Assembly: GCA_963978895.1 (NCBI GenBank)
Contig: OZ022245.1
Location: 21,942,968-22,006,967 of the forward strand
Direction: 5' to 3'
Source: Erpobdella octoculata
Lineage: Eukaryota > Annelida > Clitellata > Hirudinida > Erpobdellidae
Length of the DNA stretch: 64,000 bases
The notes beneath the pieces are model-generated. The model saw only the letters and a program-made list of their open reading frames with translations, was not told the origin of the DNA and did no database searches. The position numbers and the translations under genes are program-made. Below are positions 1 through 16,822 of the stretch, piece after piece (the stretch's first letter is position 1; the number at the start of each line of letters is the position of its first letter).

Positions 1-691
1 CGGGACTTTATAAAAGGGTTGTCAAACGGATTGGGCCAGATCAAAAATAGCATGGGTCGATGTAATTTAGCTGATCCATGGGTTTTTGTGGTAATGAAAA
101 TGAACAGGACCGGGCTTGGAATTTTGTATCTATATAACGGGTCAGGTTTAAAAAAATCGGTCTGTGCAGGAATTTGAGAAATTAATAAGCACATTTGCTA
201 AAGCTGCTTACACCAATATTAACACAAGTTTAAAAAATAAGTCAAGACAACCCAGTAACTGCAGTGGTGTAGCTAGAGTTTTTGGAACCCTGGGCAAAGT
301 CTAAGGAATACGCCTCTAGAAAATCATATCTGTAAATTTGTCCACCAAACAGAACTGATTATTGGGGGGTCAATTGTAGTAAGTATTTTTCCAAAAAAGT
401 TTGAAAATCGCAAACACTTTTGCCTCCAAATTAAGCGGATGAACGGGGCACACGATGTGGGTCCTCCCATAATCCGTCACTGGCTACAACATTTTTCTCC
501 AGTCCCAGTTTTTTGAAGAAAAAGTGTATTGGGTTTTAATAAATTTTTTTAAAAGTATCTACGAATACCCCCTCCCCTGCTGTCTGCTTTTTTTTGGAAG
601 AAAAATATAGCATTAGAAAAATGAAATTTTGGAATCTGTGGGTTGTATAATTGTTTTCGCCCCCCAAGGTTTTGCTGAAATGACGCCCCTG
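1..691. mobile_element. hAT-type MITE, right part (copy 1)
   Basis: This is the right portion of the element seen complete at 53272-54362. The right terminal inverted repeat AAATGACGCCCCTG lies at 678-691 and is followed by the same 8-bp target duplication GTTAGGAG (692-699) as in copy 2. The insertion therefore predates the segmental duplication. No transposase reading frame is visible inside; the short ORFs here are not coding. Confidence 0.8.
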
Positions 692-699
692 GTTAGGAG

Positions 700-1455
700 T
701 GAAATAAATAAATCTGAATAAAGTTGTGCTTGTAGAAGACTCGACCAATTTCTATTGTGTTATAACAAAAAATAAAGTTTAAAAAAAAACTTGTAAAACG
801 CTGTGGATGTGAAGAAGATGACTAACCCACCTGATCTGTACATCAGGCTAATCAAACCCGGAACCAGACACCGATAAGGTTTCCAAAAGCACATAATGAT
901 TACAGTAAATTAAGTAAGATGTGGTTGTCGATGGTGACAAGTGCTACAGACATGTCGTCCTAATTTAAATAGGCAAACTAACGTAAATAATTTTTCTGAA
1001 AAACTCATCCAAGTCAAAATGATGACTCAATTTGCTACCAGTACGGATTAAAAACAATACCCTTATTGTGACGATAATGTGGATGGGTCTGGCGATTCCG
1101 CTACTAAGAAACATTGTGGATTGAGCGGCTCGCAACACATTCACAAACGAGTACATTGTTACAATTTGCCTAAAACGGATGTTTCTTCGTTTCTGCTAGA
1201 TGGGCAGACTGGTGAACTTATTAAGAAACCTTAATGAGACTAGGTCGGGTCTGTAGACAACGGCTATGGTTCGATCGCCAAATCCTTAACAAACACCATC
1301 ACAGAACAGAAGAACTTAAACAGGACCACAACCAATTCCGATATTGACCACTGCAAACAGCTCAACCACGAGATAACCGTCAAAAAGATTTTTACTGCCT
1401 AACTTACCAAATAATGAAAAACAAGAAACTAATGGTAGTTATTTCAGAAACTTAC
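700..1455. other. No recognisable gene (intron-like)
   Basis: This sequence lies between the hAT MITE and the first CCDC40-like exon. Short ORFs exist on both strands (for example a minus-strand one of 63 codons at 965-1156, which recurs in copy 2 at 54634-54825) but none resembles a family I know. It may be intron of the minus-strand gene. Confidence 0.5.
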
Positions 1456-1599
1456 ATGCTCCTGTTGTTTTTCTTCGGCATCATTAGTAACCTGTTTGGC
1501 CTTAGAGATTCAACGCTTTACAACAACTATGTAACTTTTCAGATTTGAGTTCTGCTGCTCCATGTACAAATTCTGAATGTTCACGTTGCTCATCTTAGT
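1456..1599 (-). pseudogene. CCDC40: CCDC40-like exon 3, copy 1 (in-frame stop)
   Basis: A 144-nt coiled-coil exon (48 codons, phase 0 on both sides) read on the minus strand. The splice acceptor TTTTCATTCAG precedes it and the donor GTAAG follows. The encoded segment (TKMSNVNIQNLYMEQQ and on) resembles the CCDC40 stretch that starts TEMENLALHLFYMQ and continues with a VVKKAE-type region. CCDC40 is an axonemal coiled-coil protein that works with CCDC39 as a molecular ruler for inner dynein arms and the nexin-dynein regulatory complex. Codon 30 (1510-1512) is TGA here, where copy 2 has TGC, so this copy is broken. Family assignment is from remembered similarity; the splice sites and stop are seen directly. 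Confidence 0.6.
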
Positions 1600-1733
1600 C
1601 TGAATGAAAATTAATGAGTTTACCACTCAATTATCCGACGTTGTTTATATACAACTTCATAACGTATTAATAATTTTTTTCTAAAAAATAAATTTAAATT
1701 TTGTTTATATGTGTACGGAAATTCAAGTCATAC

Positions 1734-1901
1734 TCTCAGATTTCGTAAATTCATCCTATTAATTTTAATTGTTTCTAGCTTTTTTGCATGCTTTGCTTGC
1801 ATGTGAAGCAAATTATCTTCCTCTTTCATTCTTAGGTCAGATATTCTTTGAAAATCTTCATCTTGTTTAAGTAACATTTCTTTTGCTCTCTCTAAGTCTG
1901 C
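1734..1901 (-). pseudogene. CCDC40: CCDC40-like exon 2, copy 1 (open)
   Basis: A 168-nt exon (56 codons, phase 0) on the minus strand, with acceptor TTTGACAG and donor GTATGA. It encodes a charged coiled coil beginning ADLERAKEMLLKQDEDFQR. It fits between the exon ending HYLQ (2679) and the exon beginning TKMS (1599), as in CCDC40, where the intervening stretch is of similar length. This exon is open here, but in copy 2 it carries a stop and a 71-bp deletion. The copy as a whole is a pseudogene because exons 1 and 3 are damaged. Confidence 0.6.
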
Positions 1902-2678
1902 CTGTCAAATAGAATGAATATATTATAATGTTTAATCAAAAGTTATATCCTGAATTTTTATGTGCCCTTTTTCATGGTGACAAAATATTTCAAGCTATGC
2001 AAATGTCATCATGAGATATTCATGAAAAAATAGAGTTTTATTAAATATGATCAAGTTTCGTAACTAAGCAATTAATAACATACATGCATGAAAACACTTG
2101 CATTAACCATTATTCTAAAACTTTCCCATTCACGTATTTGGCTAATTCATTTCAATTTATAACTAGAGCTCACAGGGGAAGGAAAAAACTTAAGGAACAT
2201 ACTTTGATTATTGAAACTTGAATATTTAATGACATCATAAGAGCTCTAAATGTGAAACAAATTTGTTTTTCATGTGATTATTCTAAGCCTGGTAAATCTA
2301 TGATAGAGCTTTTGGAAAAAAGATGAAGTACAACAAGACTTACATAAACTAAAAAATATGTCTAAAAGAATACATGCAGAAAAAATTGATTCTTTAGTAA
2401 CTTAATTAAGTTACTAGAGAATTTTCTTTTTTTGGGAAAACTCAAAGTAGTTTCAGTATGTTTTTATCCTTAATTTGTATTTAAAAGGTTGAGATAAATT
2501 AATTCTAATGCTATTTAATTTATTTTTAAAACTGTAAAAAGTATTTGGTTTAATTAGTCGTGTTGTTATAGGAAGAAAATAATATGCAAATAAAAAAAGT
2601 TTTTTTGTGATAATTTGATCATTTTATTGAAAAATAAAATTTGAGAATTTAAACTTTGAAGCATTATGTATTTTGTAC
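1902..2678. other. CCDC40-like intron, no other gene seen
   Basis: AT-rich sequence between the two coiled-coil exons. A plus-strand ORF of 80 codons occurs in the copy 2 counterpart (55686-55928), but copy 1 breaks it. I see no domain in it. Confidence 0.5.
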
Positions 2679-2906
2679 TTGGAGATAATGAAGTCTGTAT
2701 GCAATCTCTTCTTTTTCTGTTTTCTTCTTCTTCAGCTCGTTTGATGCTTCTCTCATTTTTATAACCAGTTCATCATTTCTTGATTTATGCTCTTCTTTCA
2801 ACACTGCCTGGAAACGTCTCATCTGCGGGTGTTCCGGATAAACTCGCTTGCATTTTCGTGTTCTTAGGTCCAAGACAAATTATCACTTGGTCCAAACTGC
2901 GGTCTC
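2679..2906 (-). pseudogene. CCDC40: CCDC40-like exon 1, copy 1 (stop and frameshift)
   Basis: Minus-strand coiled-coil exon containing the motif PEHPQMRRFQAVLK, close to the 'LDPEHPLMKRFQxxLK' start of the CCDC40 coiled-coil region, followed by a Lys/Glu-rich helix ending HYLQ before a CAA|GTACAA donor (phase 0). Compared with copy 2 it has a TAA stop at 2864-2866 and a 10-bp deletion near 2838 that shifts the frame. The 5' limit is uncertain: a CAG acceptor-like site sits just upstream of the TTTGGACC start. This exon is named 1 only because it is the first I can see; the true N-terminus was not found. Confidence 0.6.
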
Positions 2907-3148
2907 GACAGATCACCATCAGAAAAAAGCAATCTTTATCATCCATTACTTGATCCGTCAGTACCTCGGACATCTGACCAGCAATGATCAGCTCAGCCCA
3001 CGCATGTGTTAAAAACTTTTATCCAACTCAACTCAACCCATGTCCACCTCTGATTCCAATGATGATAAAAAAGAGAAAACAACAACAAGTAATCCTTGTT
3101 CAAATAAATACAAATTGCAACCTTTTTTGATACAAACTGGTATTTTTA

Positions 3149-3560
3149 ATGACAGAGGTATTCTTTGTTAATTTAGTTAAAATGCAATTAGTTAAATACA
3201 TTAATAATCTCCATTTTTGGGGTACTGATGTCATGGTACTATTTGTTCACCGTTTTGAGTTTTCAATGACTGTTTTTATACATTGTGAAGTTGGCTGTAA
3301 ACAGTCTCAATGCAAATCTCTGCCTTCAGCTCGTGAAATTTGCAACAATCTAGGATCCACTGCTAAAAGTCAGCTATTAGTAGTACATGCCTTAAGTTGC
3401 TGTGACAACATCGTCAATATTTGACCACGGCAAAGCTAAAGTTTTTAAACATTTGACACAAAACAAAGAAACACTCCCGCTTACTGACATTCTTTGTTTC
3501 CAAGATGTTATTGAAGCGCCATCTGTTGTGCTATCCGCCATTTTATTTTTATCCGGCATC
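3149..3560 (+). pseudogene. Repeat-encoded PIN-like ORF relic, copy 1
   Basis: Two overlapping frames encode parts of one protein: a stretch with LLVVHALSCCD, then, after loss of about one base near 3406, IFDHGKAKVFKHL. Together they recall the 'HALxGCDTTS...GKxK' signature common in large uncharacterised ORFs of invertebrate repeats, with the upstream DVMVLFVH piece matching the usual 'DTDLLVLL' block. The GCD...GK pattern resembles XPG/FEN1-like PIN nucleases; that link is inference. The same frameshift is in copy 2, so it predates the duplication. It is not part of the antisense CCDC40-like gene. Confidence 0.5.
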
Positions 3561-3599
3561 ATCATTCATTTCCAATATTCTATAATAGAAAAATGAGTA

Positions 3600-4275
3600 C
3601 TCAATTATTTTTGTTTATAAACTCTAATAAATAAAGTTATCACTAGTGTTTGTAATGTTTTTAAACATCATCATCTTTCTTTTCTATCCGCCATCTTGGT
3701 TTATTTTTGCTCAAAAGTAACAGATACGCTCAGTTGTTTTTCCTAGTTATCGCCATATTTTTTCTATCCGTCTTTTTGTTATTATCTACTATTTTGTTGT
3801 TGCCGCCAGTTTGTTTATCCAGCATTTTTTATTATTCCACAAGAAAAAATTGGAAACTTAATAATTCTTGTTTGAAGAGTTCAATAAGTAAAATTATTAC
3901 TAGTAATCATTGTGTTTGTAATGTTATCGAACCGTCATTTTTTTAATCTGCCATCTTCTTGAATAATTACAAGACTGTTGTCAATTGTTGATTTAGATTG
4001 TACTTTTGTTAATTGTATTATATAAAGCATTTAAAGCGGTCACCATCTCGGCTTTTATCCTCCCAAACATTTTCCCCAAACTGGATCAGGGGGCGGGAGT
4101 ACTTTCTCATGTTGTTGCAAACACAACTTCTCTTTACTTGCTTCAAATTTTTCCGGGTTATATTGGTTTCTACCCGTCTAATGCATGACCAAGTTAGTTT
4201 TAAGTGAAACTTGCCGACCAAATTTGACCACACATGAACTGAGCGTTGAAATACTTGTGTATAAATAAGTAACTA
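3600..4275. other. No recognisable gene; possible retroelement 3' end
   Basis: Short overlapping ORFs (plus 3707-3946; minus 4018-4233) are conserved in copy 2, but I recognise no domain. The segment runs directly into the (AAAT)n tract, an arrangement typical of the 3' end of a retroelement that seeded a microsatellite. Confidence 0.35.
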
Positions 4276-7825
<3,550 letters not shown>

Positions 7826-7976
7826 CCTACCTACCTACCTACCCAACCACCCACCCACCCACCCACCCACCTACCTACCTACATACCTACTTACCTACCT
7901 ACCTACCTACCTACCTACCTACCTACCTACCTACCTGCCTACCTACCTACCTACCTACCTACCTACCTACTCACCT
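7826..7976. repeat. (CCTA)n microsatellite, copy 1
   Basis: About 150 bp of ACCT/CCTA repeats. Copy 2 keeps only the first ~45 bp (61262-61306) and then jumps to the sequence matching 8763. An ORF reading YLPTYLPT through here is a microsatellite artefact. Confidence 0.95.
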
Positions 7977-8762
7977 GCCAATCCCCCTTTTTTCAACGAA
8001 ATCCATCACAACCTTCTCCATTTCACACCAATCCAGATTTCCAGGTTTTTTAATTGCGCTTCCACATCTTCCGCTAGTTGATGCAGTAAAACAAGCGCTT
8101 AATGAACATTTATTTTTTTAACCCAAGCGACATCTACATCCGGATTCATTGCTTTTTCATAAAAAAAACCGACGAAATGAATATAAAGTTAGAAAGTTGG
8201 CTCAGTAATGACCTTGCATCTCCTATCGCGTGACGTGGCGTCCTGAACCCAATGACATCCATCAATTCTTTCCCAGCGTCAGTTTTTATCTTCGCAAGTT
8301 CAAGTCATTCATCAAACCCCAAAATAACCGATAATTTGTCTCATCGAAAATTAAACTGTCTGGAAACACATTTCACATATGTTGGTTTGAAACTTTCAAG
8401 GATAATTTTTATATTAGAAAAACTGACATTAAAAATTAGTTTTTTTATAAATGTTTATTTTTAGCTCTCTCCACGTTTTGCATTCACAAAATTATCCTTT
8501 CTCTCGGATACAGTAGAAATCAATTCAGGGTTCACAAAAGTCATAGGGGCTTACACATTCCATAGAACCCGTTCTTCTTGAGAATAATTTTTTTCAAAGT
8601 TTCAACTCGAATTGATGACAAGAAGGGGGTTAGTCAGCCCAGCTTAACCGAGATTTTTACTGCCACAAGTACACAAGTGCATAAACAAGAAAGCACAATT
8701 AATGCTAATATAAAAGATTTAGTTAAACCTTTCTTCAATCTATTTGCAAAAATTAAGCTAGA
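7977..8762. other. Segment present only in copy 1
   Basis: Together with most of the preceding (CCTA)n tract this ~0.9 kb is missing from copy 2, where CCCACC joins directly to CTAGTCTAATAAAA. Short ORFs (8252-8464, 8578-8766) show no recognisable domain. Confidence 0.7.
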
Positions 8763-9032
8763 CTAGTCTAATAAAAAAGAACAAATGTGATAACGTTTTA
8801 TTTTCTTTTTATAAAATTATTTACTTGAATAAATAAATAAAAACCACATTCAGCGTCATATTTCAAAAACCATCATTAAAACTGGTAAGGCCCACCTCAG
8901 AAGTTAAAAAATTAGCATTTAAATATTCTTTGATTCATCGACGGAGTAACAAATTAATAACACATCCGTGAATATTTTTCTACTCTTTGGATAATTTTTG
9001 TGGCTGATGATGCTTGGAAGAAGAGAACTTGT

Positions 9033-9215
9033 GACGATTCTCACCATGCAGAACTTGTGACCATCCTCACCATGCAGAACTTGTGACCATCCTCATCATG
9101 CAGAACTTGTGGCCATCCTCATCATGCAGAACTTGTGACCATCTTCACCATGCAGAACTTGTGACCATCCTCACCATGCAGAACTTGTGACCATCCTCAT
9201 CATGCAGAACGATTG
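9033..9215. repeat. 26-bp minisatellite, copy 1 (about 7 units)
   Basis: Tandem units of the type GCAGAACTTGTGACCATCC plus TCACCAT, with minor variants (cat/cac, ggcc). The copy 2 array at 61591-61941 has about 13 units, so this is a variable-number tandem repeat. Confidence 0.95.
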
Positions 9216-9290
9216 ATTATGCAGTTTTTAAAGTCTCTTGTTTTGCAAAAACACCCAAATCCATTGTCTCATCATTACTATCTTTAAATT

Positions 9291-10409
9291 GATATTAATG
9301 GTCAAGAAACACTAGATCCATTGATCAAAAATAAGGTAAGTACCGTTTCTCGTGTTCAGTTGTTTGCATGGAAATTTCCGACGCATATGAGACTATATAT
9401 GTTAGAATTGTGATTTTTCATTTTTTTACATTAATATATCACTACAGATAAAACTAATCTTGTTTTTAAATCCCTTATATTTACTTTAAAATCAATCTTT
9501 CTTGTTTGTTTCTCTGCTTTCTATTGGACAAATCTTGGAAGAGAAAAAAAACAAAATTTCCGTTATTAAATTAAGCTGAAATTTGCAAAAAAAAAATCGG
9601 TTCTACAATAGGTTATCTACTTTAGCGTGATTTGTTGTAATCGATTAGAAAACTGGTGATGTTTTAAATGTTCATATCACAGTCCTCTCACTTCATTCTT
9701 GAATGCATTAACTGTTAACTGCGTCTGCTAAAAACAGCTTCTTCACTTAGTTCGTTCTACCATAGGATGAAATTGCACGTTTTAAAATCAATCGCGTAAA
9801 ACAAATGTTTTTATTTTTGTTGAAACATGTTTTATCAATTGGGTATTTAGTTTATTTTAATTGTTTGATCGCCCGTCTTTTAAAGTTCGCTTCCTTTAAA
9901 GGTTTTCTTTTTCAATCTTTTTTTTCTTGTTCAATTAAGTATAATTTTAATTTAAAAATTTTTTAATTTTTATTTCAACTTTTACAATTCAATTTTTAAG
10001 TTATTTTTATAGAACAAAAACTGCCCTGGACCATGACTTTTTGGACTCGGTCGGGCCTAAACACCGTATTGGTTGAATATGTAAATTCCATCATAATGAT
10101 CTATTCTTTAAACTTGTCCTTTCATATTCTTCCATCTGGATAATTACATTTAATTTCAAAAAACTTTTTTTTATAAATGTCCACACTTAATTATCATTCT
10201 ACTTGAAAAATTATATTTTTGAAGAGTGTTTTATAAACTGTAAACATTCATAGCTCATTAATATATGCGACAATTATAGAATGTCGAAAAATTAACTACT
10301 AATTATTCCGCTGTTATTGAACAAATCCCGATTCCTGCAAGTTGTTCAGCACATCGTCTGACATTTTCCACATGCTGTGCTGGCATTGTGACCCGGAGGT
10401 CGGCGGCTC
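9291..10409. other. Single-copy AT-rich DNA, no gene seen
   Basis: Directly right of the duplication breakpoint. I see no ORF with a recognisable domain and no structured repeat until the Mutator-like element. Confidence 0.5.
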
Positions 10410-11281
10410 GCGAATATACAAGCCGCCTCGGAAACTTCCACTTGCATATTAATTAGTGTGCTATATATAGACTGAGTGAAAGCTTCACCTAATTTAAGTC
10501 GTGAACGCTTCCACATTTTATAGTCATTTAAAAGTTTCTCATATTTGTCATGTTTACATATCAAGTATTTAGGAGAGTGGTATAAGTTGTTTTATAAATG
10601 TTATATTGTTTCTATCTTCATTTTGAAAATTATGACAAGGAAATATAAAGCAGTGCTTCATTGTCTATGTCTTCAGAATTTCTTTGAAATTAGGAACATT
10701 TCTAAATCGATTCATTTCAAAGTAAAACTTTAAATAACTATTACTGTGTTAAACAGGTTATAGATGTGTTTAGCTTAAAACAAGAATATAGCATAACAAG
10801 ATTTCAAGTGGTTTAGATAGAGTAGCTACAGAATGGTTTAAAGTGGTTCAGTGTGACAACCACTACAAAATAAAGTTGAAAGTGACCCTTAAGCAGAGAT
10901 GTTTCAGTAGCTTGGCTGTCAGCTTAGTGGCTTAAACACTAAACAGTAACAGTAAACCATTAGAGTAGAAGTTCAAGATAACTCATTTCTTAGCCATACT
11001 TTGGCTTCTTTGTTGGGGACCCTCGAACATAGTTTTGAGTCGTCTGCAAAATTTGAAAACCCAAGTTTTAGTGAACTTTAACTTTAATGACAAGTGTTTT
11101 TCGGAGAAAAAATTTAGTGCAGAGCAGTTGAGCGCAGTGTAAACATTTCACAAATACACTAAGCACGTGATTGGCATTTCCATTGACGACTAGTGCAGAA
11201 TTAACATAGCCAGTGCTGTTCTATATATAGCACACTAATTAATATGCAAGTGAAAGTTTCCGAGGCTGCTTGTATATTCGC
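10410..11281. mobile_element. Mutator-like non-autonomous element with 9-bp TSD
   Basis: An 872-bp element with about 62-bp terminal inverted repeats (10410-10472 and 11219-11281) beginning GCGAATATACAAGC and differing at about two or three positions. It is flanked by an exact 9-bp direct repeat CGGCGGCTC at 10401-10409 and 11282-11290. Long TIRs plus a 9-bp target duplication are the hallmarks of Mutator/MULE elements. No transposase ORF is present, so it is a non-autonomous derivative. The superfamily rests on TSD length only. Confidence 0.8.
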
Positions 11282-11521
11282 CGGCGGCTCGACTACTACT
11301 AACGTTCCCATTGCTAACTAGGTAGGTATGGTGTTTTATTGTTAATATTGTTAATTTTGTAATGTTTTAACAAGTAAAAAACATAATTAAATATGTTGTA
11401 ATAATACAGTATTTTTAGATATCTGTAAATATCTTTCTAATTAAATTTGGAAACGTAAAATTTTCATTTATATGTTTACGTGTAGCTTTTAATTCACAAT
11501 TTTGAGTAATGGATTCCTTTT

Positions 11522-11626
11522 CACATTTTCACATGTGGCTTCCCAATTCACATTCTCACATGTGGCTTCCCAATTCACATTTTTACATGTGGCTTTCCAA
11601 TTTACATTTTCACATGTGGCTGTTCT
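11522..11626. repeat. 27-bp minisatellite (about 4 units)
   Basis: Four diverged units around CACATGTGGCTTCCCAATT. Three reading frames stay open across it, giving spurious ORFs at 11489-11817. Confidence 0.9.
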
Positions 11627-11629
11627 TTT

Positions 11630-12463
11630 TATTTTTTCAGATGTCTCCCTTTCCCTTTCCTTTCCCATTCCCATCTTTTTTCCTGAAAGCAAAGGTTTGT
11701 CAGTTTCCTTTTCCGTTTTATTTTCATTTTCAATTCCCAAGCAAATTTCTCCTTTATTTAAAAACAAATGGTTATACATTGTTACTTGGAATTTGTTCTA
11801 ATTTTATCCATTCCTGAAATTTATTTTCACCATAAAAACTGCAAATGTTTTTTGTTCGTTTGAGATTGCAACAGAGTGTTACTTGAGTTCTTGCAAAAAA
11901 GACTCAATCTAGGAAACGTTCAGTATAAGTAGACTCAAGGGGGTGCATTTTTCAACTTTTGATTCATAAAATTTCTCTGCAAAATTGTCAACAATTATCA
12001 AATAATACTCAACAAATCAACAACAAATAACAAACCAACAACATATCAACAAATAATCAACAAATCATCAATAAATTATCAAAAATCCTCAACACACTGG
12101 TTAAGGTTAAACAAAACAATCCATTTTTATTTCTTTCAACACTTTTCTGTTATAAAAATCAACTTGTTTAAAAGTTCTTATTTCATCAATTAGAAAGTAT
12201 TTCGTTTCTTTAAGAATTTTTTTCAAAGAGTTGTGATACGTATATCGCAAGGTCAAAATCTTATATAACAAATTAAAAAAAATTGATTCGCTTATTTGTC
12301 TTGTGTCAATTCCCACTCTGGCAAAAATAATCAAAAATCAAAATTCAGAGATATTTCTGACCTCTCGAAAGTGCTAAAAAAACTGAAAAAGATCGGTTGA
12401 AAGTCAGAATAACATTAGCGAACAGCAATTCTGGATTACTTTTAAGCTCTCTGCATTGACTGC
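11630..12463. other. No gene seen
   Basis: Includes a short CAA/ATCAACAA-rich run (about 11990-12080). The minus-strand ORF at 12107-12334 has no recognisable domain. Confidence 0.5.
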
Positions 12464-12676
12464 CAATCATATATTATACGATACATTACATTTGAAGACC
12501 ATCATATATTATACGATACATCACATTTGAAGACCATCATATATTATACGATACATAACATTTGAAGACCATCATATATTATACGATACATCACATTTGA
12601 AGACCATCATATATTATACGATACATCACATTTGAAGACCATCATATATTATGCGATACATCACATTTGAAGACAT
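12464..12676. repeat. 35-bp minisatellite (6 units)
   Basis: Six units of CATATATTATACGATACAT followed by CACATTTGAAGACCAT, differing at single positions. Confidence 0.95.
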
Positions 12677-14492
12677 TGAACTTTTTTTCATCACATTTTT
12701 CAAAGAGCTATAAGACGTGACCTTTTCATTTTCTTAAATTTCTGTGATGATTAAACATAATGCAATAGTTAAAAATTATTAAATTAATCTAAATGTGCTT
12801 AAAAAAATTTTTTCGAGCCAATTTAACATTGAGAAATTTCAGTTCTTTTTGATTTTATCTTTGCTAATATGCAAATTAGGCAATATTCTTTGAGTTTCCA
12901 TTTGACTTACGCTATCAACAAACTCATATTTTTAGTAAGATCACGTTTCTATTTCTCTTACTTACTTAGTACACCTTAAAGCAAAGAAATTAATATTTTT
13001 TTATTTCTACCGAGAACACTGTAGCAATTATTGCTATAGTCTTATCTTAATCTTCTATGAAATCATGGAAACTTGGAACAGCTAATTTGATTGGAGTTTT
13101 TAGTAAAATGTCATCTTCAAGAATGATAAATTTCAATTCAGCCAAAATTAAAATATAATCATAAACATTCAAAACGTTGTATCAACATCCTTTTGTTTTT
13201 GTATACTTAAAATGAGATAAAATTCAAATCAATTGTTTTTAATTCATTAATCGTTTCGACGGTGAATAACTTTTTACAGTTCAATGGTAGGTAGTCAGCA
13301 TTTTCTACGACACAAAGTATCGTATACAGATGAAATTGTATGCAATGACATTTTATGAGAAATATATATGTTTAAAAGTTTTTTCTTAAGCCATTATAAG
13401 CAGTCTTAACTTTTTTTTACATTTGTTGACTACTTTGGTAACTGCATCAAGAATGTTCGTATTTGCAAAAGTGCTGCCCTGTTTGGGTATATTGTTTACA
13501 TCTATAAAAAAACCAATTTTAAATTATATTTCTTTTACTATCTATTTATAAAACTTTCAGACCGCCAAAGCCAAAAACGCTTGTGGATAATTATGAACAT
13601 CTTTCATTTCAATAATATCGGCACATTTATACTCATCTCTCGCTCTTTAGTTACCATGCCCTGCTCTGCTGTAAACATTAGAGATTATTTACTTTTCCAA
13701 TATTGCTCTTGACATATTTCACTTTCCAAGCCAACCTAGTAATTACCTCGGCCAGTCGTAAATAACGCAATGGAGGCACTCTGGCACATGAGGAAAGTTG
13801 TGGCAACCTGAGATAGGAAATCACTTACAATTCTTGACAATTTCAACGTCGTAGACTTCGAATGAGAAAAAAAAATAAACAAAAATATCGAGACACGAGA
13901 CTAAAAAAAAAGAATTGAATGAAAGAAAAAGATAACAGGTGATGCTTTAAATATGAAAACATAATATTTATGTCCACTGCTATTTATATCCACTCTAACA
14001 ATGACCTTGACCTCGCGCGATAAATTTTCATGACACATCAAACCGCATAATTTAAACAAATAGAGTGAATGAGCGAGCGAACAAGTAACAAGTAACATTT
14101 CTACATTTGAAAACGAAGGCTTAATGAGGTTCAAAACCACCTTGCGATTTTGAAAGCGGATGAGGGTGTTCCTGCCACAAATCGCTATTTCGATCTGATT
14201 TTATGCTTTAATTTTTTTCAGGCTTGAATCTGGTTTGCCGTAAGCGATATGATGGAGTTATCGTTAGATTTTAAATGTTTTTGATCCTTGTCTTCCTTAA
14301 TTCACTGAATTTTATTAGCAGCATCAAATAACTTTAAAATGACCAGAAATGTTTATTGGAAGGTTTCTCAGAAAGTTAATGGATTAAAAAATTACTTATT
14401 AGCCTTGATACATATAATATAGACCTTTCTAGCTGAGGGCTGCCAATTTTGAAGTAGATAGTAGCTGTTTTAATTGTTACATTAATCTTAAA
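12677..14492. other. No gene seen
   Basis: AT-rich sequence with no ORF carrying a recognisable domain and no clear repeat structure. Confidence 0.45.
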
Positions 14493-14640
14493 CGGCTTTG
14501 ATGCTAAGGTATTCGCCTGTGTGCCTGAGAGTCGGTGGTTCAAATCTCATCGGCGTCACCAGCGTCTGCAAGGGGTGGTGGTGGGCTCTTTTGAATGGCT
14601 GCTTCTGGTTGCTCTGTAAAAAATGGGCCAACGAGTGAGT
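14493..14640 (+). mobile_element. tRNA-derived SINE-like fragment
   Basis: A tRNA-like head runs from about 14493 to 14560, with a Pol III B-box-like GGTTCAAATCT at 14537-14547 and a degenerate A-box region about 35 nt upstream. It is followed by a GGTGGTGGTGGGC-containing body. The cloverleaf is imperfect, so it is not a functional tRNA. A tRNA-derived SINE is the most economical reading; only one copy is visible. Confidence 0.4.
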
Positions 14641-16418
<1,778 letters not shown>

Positions 16419-16822
16419 TTTTAGATTTTTCTCGCTCTTGGTATTCTAGTTTATGTATTATTTTCGGTCATATTTATTTTATATTTGCTCTTATGATTTC
16501 AATGGTAATTAATACATCCCTTTGTTTTATTTTTTGCTCTTAATATTATTGATTTATTTTCTTTCTATCTATGTATACTTCGACATTTAAGGCCTTCAAT
16601 TCTTATCGGTGAAAAACTAACACCTGTATCGACGAAAACTAACACCAACAATTATTATGTTAAATTTAATTTATATTTGCTTCTTTGATTTTAGTCTTAA
16701 TTAATACCTTCCCTCGCATTTTATTTTGGTCATATTTTATTTTTATCTACGTACTTCCACATTTCATTATTTGTTTTTAATCGTCTTTGTTTATGTTCGG
16801 TTCCTGTACCGCCGGCCTTTTG
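16419..16822 (+). mobile_element. PLE 3' non-coding region
   Basis: T-rich sequence between the PLE stop codon and the ribozyme, the same position and similar length as 38090-38364 at the second locus. It contains two short echoes of a CTGTATCGACGAAAA motif that also occurs in the ORF start at about 16997. Confidence 0.55.

Noticed and set aside
269..481. Nested hAT from CAGTGGTGTAGCTAG to CGTCACTGGC
   Set aside because: The ends match only for a few bases and the flanking octamers differ (AGTAACTG versus GCTACAAC).
9033..9215. Possible CRISPR-like array
   Set aside because: Units are contiguous 26-bp tandem repeats without spacers, and the sequence is eukaryotic.
14493..14563. Functional tRNA gene
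   Set aside because: B-box-like motif present but the acceptor and anticodon stems do not pair properly; better read as a SINE head.
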